Assembly: GCF_002261225.1 (NCBI RefSeq)
Contig: NZ_NEVM01000005.1
Span: 2,294,001-2,358,000 of the forward strand
Length of the DNA stretch: 64,000 nucleotides
Direction of reading: 5' to 3'
Source of the DNA: Bordetella genomosp. 10
GTDB taxonomy: Bacteria > Pseudomonadota > Gammaproteobacteria > Burkholderiales > Burkholderiaceae_B
Shown here: one piece after another, positions 60,874 to 64,000 of the stretch
How the letters are laid out: each line of letters begins with the position of its first letter
Position numbering within the stretch: position 1 is the first letter of the stretch
Program-made: the position numbers and the translations under genes
Notes under the pieces: generated by a model
What the model saw: only the letters and a program-made list of their open reading frames with translations
What the model was told of the DNA's origin: nothing
The model's database searches: none

Positions 60874-62183
60874 CCTCAGCTTCACCCGCCGCGCCGCGCA
60901 TGGCGCCACACGCATCCTCCCTTTCCGCCGCGGACGGCGGCACGGCGCCGGCATCGCGGGCCGGCGGCAAGGGGGCGGCCACCGGCCCCTTGCACGGCGT
61001 GCGCATCCTGGATCTCAGCGCCGTCGTCATGGGTCCCTACGCCACGCAGGTCCTGGCGGACCTGGGCGCCGACGTCATCAAGGTCGAATCGCCGGCGGGC
61101 GACAACATGCGCGCCGTGGGCCCCATGCGCAATCCCGGCATGGGGCACCTCTACCTGCACCTGAACCGCAACAAGCGCTCGGTGGTGCTGGACCTGAAGC
61201 AGCCGGCCGCGCGCGAAGCCTGCCTGAAACTGGCCGAAAACTGCGACGCTGTCCTGTACAACATCCGGCCCCAGGCCATGCAGCGCCTGGGCCTGGACTA
61301 CGCCGCCTTCGCCGCGCGCAATCCGCGCATCGTGTACGCCGGCGCCTATGGCTTCAGCGAGGCCGGGCCCTATGCCGGCCGTCCCGCCTACGACGACCTG
61401 ATCCAGGGCCAGACCGGCATCGCCGACCTGAGCCGCCGCCAGAGCGGCGGCGAACCGCGCTACGCGCCGCTCACCCTGGCCGACCGCGCCGTCGGCCTGC
61501 AGATGGCGATCGCCCTGCTGGCCGGCGTGCTGCACGCCCGCGCCCACGGCCACGGACAGAGCCTGGAAATTCCCATGTTCGAGGGCATGGCCCACATGAC
61601 GCTGGGCGATCACCTGGGCGGCTGGACCTTCGATCCGCCCATGGGCGAGACGGGCTACGCGCGCCTGCTGGCGCCGCACCGCAAGCCCTATGCGACCAAG
61701 GACGGCCACATCTGCCTGCTGGTCTACAACGACAAGCACTGGCGCAATTTCTTCGACGCCGTGGGGCGGCCGGAGATGAAGCAGGACCCGCGCTTCGTCA
61801 CGCACGGCGCCCGCGCCGCGCACATCAGCGAGGTCTATGCCTGGCTGGCCGGCGTCATCGAGCAGCGCGACACGGAGGAATGGCTGCGCCTGTTCGCCGA
61901 GGCGGACATCCCGGCGTCCCGGCTGTACACCATCGAGGACCTGATCGAGGACCCGCACCTGAAGGCGGTGGATTTCGTGCGCCGCGTCGACCATCCCACC
62001 GAAGGCCGGCTGCGCACCACGGCGCCCCTGGGCCGCTATGCGGGCACGCCGACGTCCTTGCGCCGCCATGCGCCGAGGCTGGGCGAACAAAGCCTGGAAA
62101 TCCTGCGCGAAGCGGGATATTCGGACGCGGCGATCCAGGCCATGCTCGACACCCAGGCCACGCTGGACGGCAAGGCCGGCTGA
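60870..62183 (+). CDS. CaiB/BaiF family III CoA-transferase
   Basis: A 437-residue class III CoA-transferase. GVRILDLSAVVMGPYATQVL and LGADVIKVESPAGD start the fold. The active-site Asp is in RPAYDDLIQGQTG. The C-terminal DIPASRLYTIEDLIEDPHL is typical. It moves CoA from a donor thioester to a carboxylic acid. It is translationally coupled to the Bug gene upstream. An about 40-residue alanine-rich N-terminal leader precedes the conserved start. An IclR regulator is convergent. Confidence 0.9.
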   Translation: MTSASPAAPRMAPHASSLSAADGGTAPASRAGGKGAATGPLHGVRILDLSAVVMGPYATQVLADLGADVIKVESPAGDNMRAVGPMRNPGMGHLYLHLNRNKRSVVLDLKQPAAREACLKLAENCDAVLYNIRPQAMQRLGLDYAAFAARNPRIVYAGAYGFSEAGPYAGRPAYDDLIQGQTGIADLSRRQSGGEPRYAPLTLADRAVGLQMAIALLAGVLHARAHGHGQSLEIPMFEGMAHMTLGDHLGGWTFDPPMGETGYARLLAPHRKPYATKDGHICLLVYNDKHWRNFFDAVGRPEMKQDPRFVTHGARAAHISEVYAWLAGVIEQRDTEEWLRLFAEADIPASRLYTIEDLIEDPHLKAVDFVRRVDHPTEGRLRTTAPLGRYAGTPTSLRRHAPRLGEQSLEILREAGYSDAAIQAMLDTQATLDGKAG

Positions 62184-62196
62184 ACGGGCGCCGCGG

Positions 62197-62934
62197 CTAC
62201 CCGTGCCGCTCCAGCGCCGCGCAGGCGGCGCGGATGATGCTGGCGTACGCGGCCTGGTTGGGCTCGATGCGGTACACCGGCGCGCCCACGGAAATCGCAT
62301 AGCGTTCGCCGCCCAGGGTCAGCGGCCACGCCACCGCGCCCACCTCGTCTATCGATTCGCTCAGGTTGCGGAACCAGCCGCGCTCGCGCGACAGCGCCAG
62401 CTCGGCCTCGATGGCGTCGATATCGACCAGGGTGCGCTCGTTGAAGCGCTCCAGCGGCGCCTTCGCCAGCAAGGCCCGGCGCTCGTCGGCCGGCATCAGC
62501 GACAGCAAGGCCTTGCCCAGGGAATTCGCGTGCACCGGCCGGAATTCGCCCGCCGCGGCGACGTAGCGGATGGTATGCGGCGAGGCCAGCACCTCCAGGT
62601 AGACCACGCGGTGATCGGTCGACAGCTTGGCGAAGACCACGGTTTCCTGGGTGGCGTCGCGCAATTCGGCCAGGCTGGGGTAGACACGCTCCAGCACCGG
62701 GTCGGCCTTGGAAATCTGCTGCGCCTTGGCCAGCAGGCGGCTGGTCGGGTAATAGCCGTTGCGCCGCCCCACTTCGTAGAGATAGCCCAGCTCGTTGAGC
62801 GTGCGGATGAGGGCCAGGCAACTGGAGACCGGCACCTCCAGCAGGCGCGCCAGCTCGGACAGGGACAAGGGCCGCCTTTCGCGCGCGAAGACCTCGATGA
62901 TTTCTATGACTCGTAAGGCGGTCTTGACGCTCAT
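62197..62934 (-). CDS. IclR-family transcriptional regulator
   Basis: A 245-residue IclR protein. The winged helix is LSLSELARLLEVPVSSCLALIRTLNELGYL and the effector domain includes RYVAAAGEFRPVHANSLGKALL. It is convergent with the Bug/CoA-transferase pair, 13 bp from the stop, and is the likely regulator of that unit. The start is ATG 62934. Confidence 0.9.
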   Translation of the reverse strand: MSVKTALRVIEIIEVFARERRPLSLSELARLLEVPVSSCLALIRTLNELGYLYEVGRRNGYYPTSRLLAKAQQISKADPVLERVYPSLAELRDATQETVVFAKLSTDHRVVYLEVLASPHTIRYVAAAGEFRPVHANSLGKALLSLMPADERRALLAKAPLERFNERTLVDIDAIEAELALSRERGWFRNLSESIDEVGAVAWPLTLGGERYAISVGAPVYRIEPNQAAYASIIRAACAALERHG

Positions 62935-63210
62935 GCTCGGGCCCGGAAATAAGTCAGCAGATTGTAATGCGATCGGGGGCGGCGACGCATGGGAAGGCCG
63001 GCGGAGGGTCCGGAGGCGCGGGCGGCTGCCGCCTGAACGATCGAGGAATCGTGCTTATTCCGGATGGATGCCCTACCTCATCCGTATGCTTCCGCCGGGC
63101 GGCCGGGCGCTGCATGATGCGCACGCAAAAGAAGCAGGGAAGCGGGCAAGGAACGCATCTTGCGTAGGCGTCGCCGGCAAGCACCCTTTTCCCCATCCAA
63201 GGAGCGCATC

Positions 63211-63636
63211 ATGATGGACAAGGCAACTCACGGCCTCGAGCAACGGCCCGCTCTCGACCACGCCCTTACCGCCCCCGGCGCGGCCATGATCGAGACCCAT
63301 GCGCGGCTGGCGCGCGCGACCACAGTGCTGGTGCACCGCATCGGCGACGACGACAACGGCAACGACGCGCTGGGCGCCGCCTACGCGACGCCGCGCTCCC
63401 GCGCCGCCCATGCCCGGGCGAAATCCGCCGCTCAATCCGCGAGTAAGCCTTACCAAGGGACGATCACGCCGCCGCGCATCATCGACGTGCGCCCGCCCTA
63501 CCGGCCGCCGGTCATGCTGCGCCAGGCCAGCCTGCGCGCCCGCGAAGCCCAGCCGCCCCTGCTGAACATGGGCACGGCCACGGGGTCCCAGCCCGATGAA
63601 AGGGAAAAGGACCCGGCGGGGTGGCGGGGGCGTTGA
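63211..63636 (+). CDS. Hypothetical protein, 141 residues
   Basis: A reading frame with AAGGAG just before ATGATG. The product is hydrophilic, rich in Ala, Arg and Pro, without signal or membrane segment: RLARATTVLVHRIGDDDNGN in the first half, PPRIIDVRPPYRPPVMLRQ in the second. No family recognised. Its TGA stop lies inside the first unit of a 9-bp tandem repeat. Confidence 0.5.
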   Translation: MMDKATHGLEQRPALDHALTAPGAAMIETHARLARATTVLVHRIGDDDNGNDALGAAYATPRSRAAHARAKSAAQSASKPYQGTITPPRIIDVRPPYRPPVMLRQASLRAREAQPPLLNMGTATGSQPDEREKDPAGWRGR

Positions 63637-63665
63637 GGGCGTTGAGGGCGTTGAGGGCGCTGAGG
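63630..63665. repeat. 9-bp tandem repeat (four units)
   Basis: Three exact GCGTTGAGG units and one GCGCTGAGG unit sit head to tail, overlapping the stop codon of the preceding gene. Unit number could vary by slippage. Confidence 0.85.
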
Positions 63666-63760
63666 GCCGGCGCCGAGGGAGATCTCACGCCGAGGCCAAG
63701 TTCAAGGCGCCCGCGCCAATGCCAAAGCACCGAGGCCAATGCCGAGGCGCCAGGCCAGTG

Positions 63761-64000
63761 TCAGGATATCCAGGCCAACACGCCCGCGCCCAACAGGCAC
63801 AACGCCTGCAGCGCGCAGCATGCCAATTGCCGCCGCAGCAGGCGCAGGGCCCCGGTCCAGCGCGAACGCAGGCCGCGGGGGGCGCCGCCCGGCGCACCCT
63901 CCTTCCGCCCGCCCAGGAGGGCAAGGCCGTTGTCCAGCCTGAGCAGATCGTGGTCATCGACCGTGGGACGGGCATACAACTGGGCGAACAGACTGGCGTC
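63761..64000 (-). CDS. Partial hypothetical protein (3' end only)
   Basis: An open frame entering from the right edge gives at least 79 residues (starting DASLFAQLYARPTVDDHDLL) and stops at 63761. It ends with a hydrophobic stretch, CALQALCLLGAGVLAWIS. The full gene lies outside the window and no family can be named. Confidence 0.4.
   Translation of the reverse strand, partial: DASLFAQLYARPTVDDHDLLRLDNGLALLGGRKEGAPGGAPRGLRSRWTGALRLLRRQLACCALQALCLLGAGVLAWIS

Noticed and set aside
63630..63760. CRISPR-like repeats at the right end
   Set aside because: Units are 9 bp, contiguous and without spacers; this is a simple tandem repeat.

Overview
The window is GC-rich, gene-dense proteobacterial chromosome. 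Its gene content fits the Alcaligenaceae (Bordetella/Achromobacter type). There are four orphan 'Bug'-type tripartite tricarboxylate solute-binding proteins, a dnaQ-rnhA-methyltransferase-gloB-mltD block, fabI, and an NrtR/nadC pair. The genus is inferred from gene content, not from a database match. No transposase, integrase, phage gene or CRISPR array was seen.

Layout. 1-4408: a FecI/FecR/TonB-receptor iron-uptake signalling unit with a possible Fur box. 4507-8003: an IclR regulator fused to an SMP-30-like domain, divergent from an RraA-like/NTF2-like/Dabb catabolic trio. 7991-11719: a LysR regulator divergent from an alpha/beta hydrolase, a Bug protein and a hydroxypyruvate-isomerase-like enzyme. 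11858-18195: a sugar-acid catabolic region (talarate/galactarate-dehydratase-like enolase, Bug protein, LacI regulator, IlvD/Edd dehydratase, UxuA-like dehydratase) with an 18-bp perfect palindrome upstream. 18544-18618: tRNA-Val(CAC) with promoter and terminator. 18720-23124: housekeeping dnaQ, rnhA, methyltransferase, gloB and mltD. 23081-26725: a 3.6-kb stretch bounded by a 41-bp exact direct repeat of the mltD 3' end. It holds an exported carbonic anhydrase and an amino-acid ABC locus in which LysR, lyase, permease and aldolase genes survive only as fragments. 26728-32776: a Dabb lipoprotein, fabI, OsmC, a Bug protein, nadC and nrtR with two matching 23-bp inverted-repeat operators, and a small exported protein. 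32953-37804: an aldo/keto reductase and a PaoABC-like molybdenum aldehyde oxidase operon. 38217-40520: a 7TM-type sensor kinase. 40532-50782: a ten-gene chemotaxis operon that includes STAS and EAL-domain proteins. 51124-52212: an AraC regulator. 52209-59082: a divergent seven-gene cluster joining polyamine enzymes (SpeE-like membrane aminopropyltransferase, SpeD, Tat-type FAD amine oxidase) to membrane-stress-type proteins (DUF350, SPFH-SHOCT, zinc-ribbon DUF4178, a small TM protein). 59355-62934: cupin, Bug protein, CoA-transferase and IclR regulator. 63211-64000: poorly characterised genes around a 9-bp tandem repeat.

The most interesting parts are the polyamine/SPFH cluster, which may be a membrane-stress or defence module without PspA, and the repeat-bounded fragment region behind mltD. 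Most other genes are recognisable catabolic or regulatory units. The very long antisense ORFs are reading-frame shadows caused by high GC.
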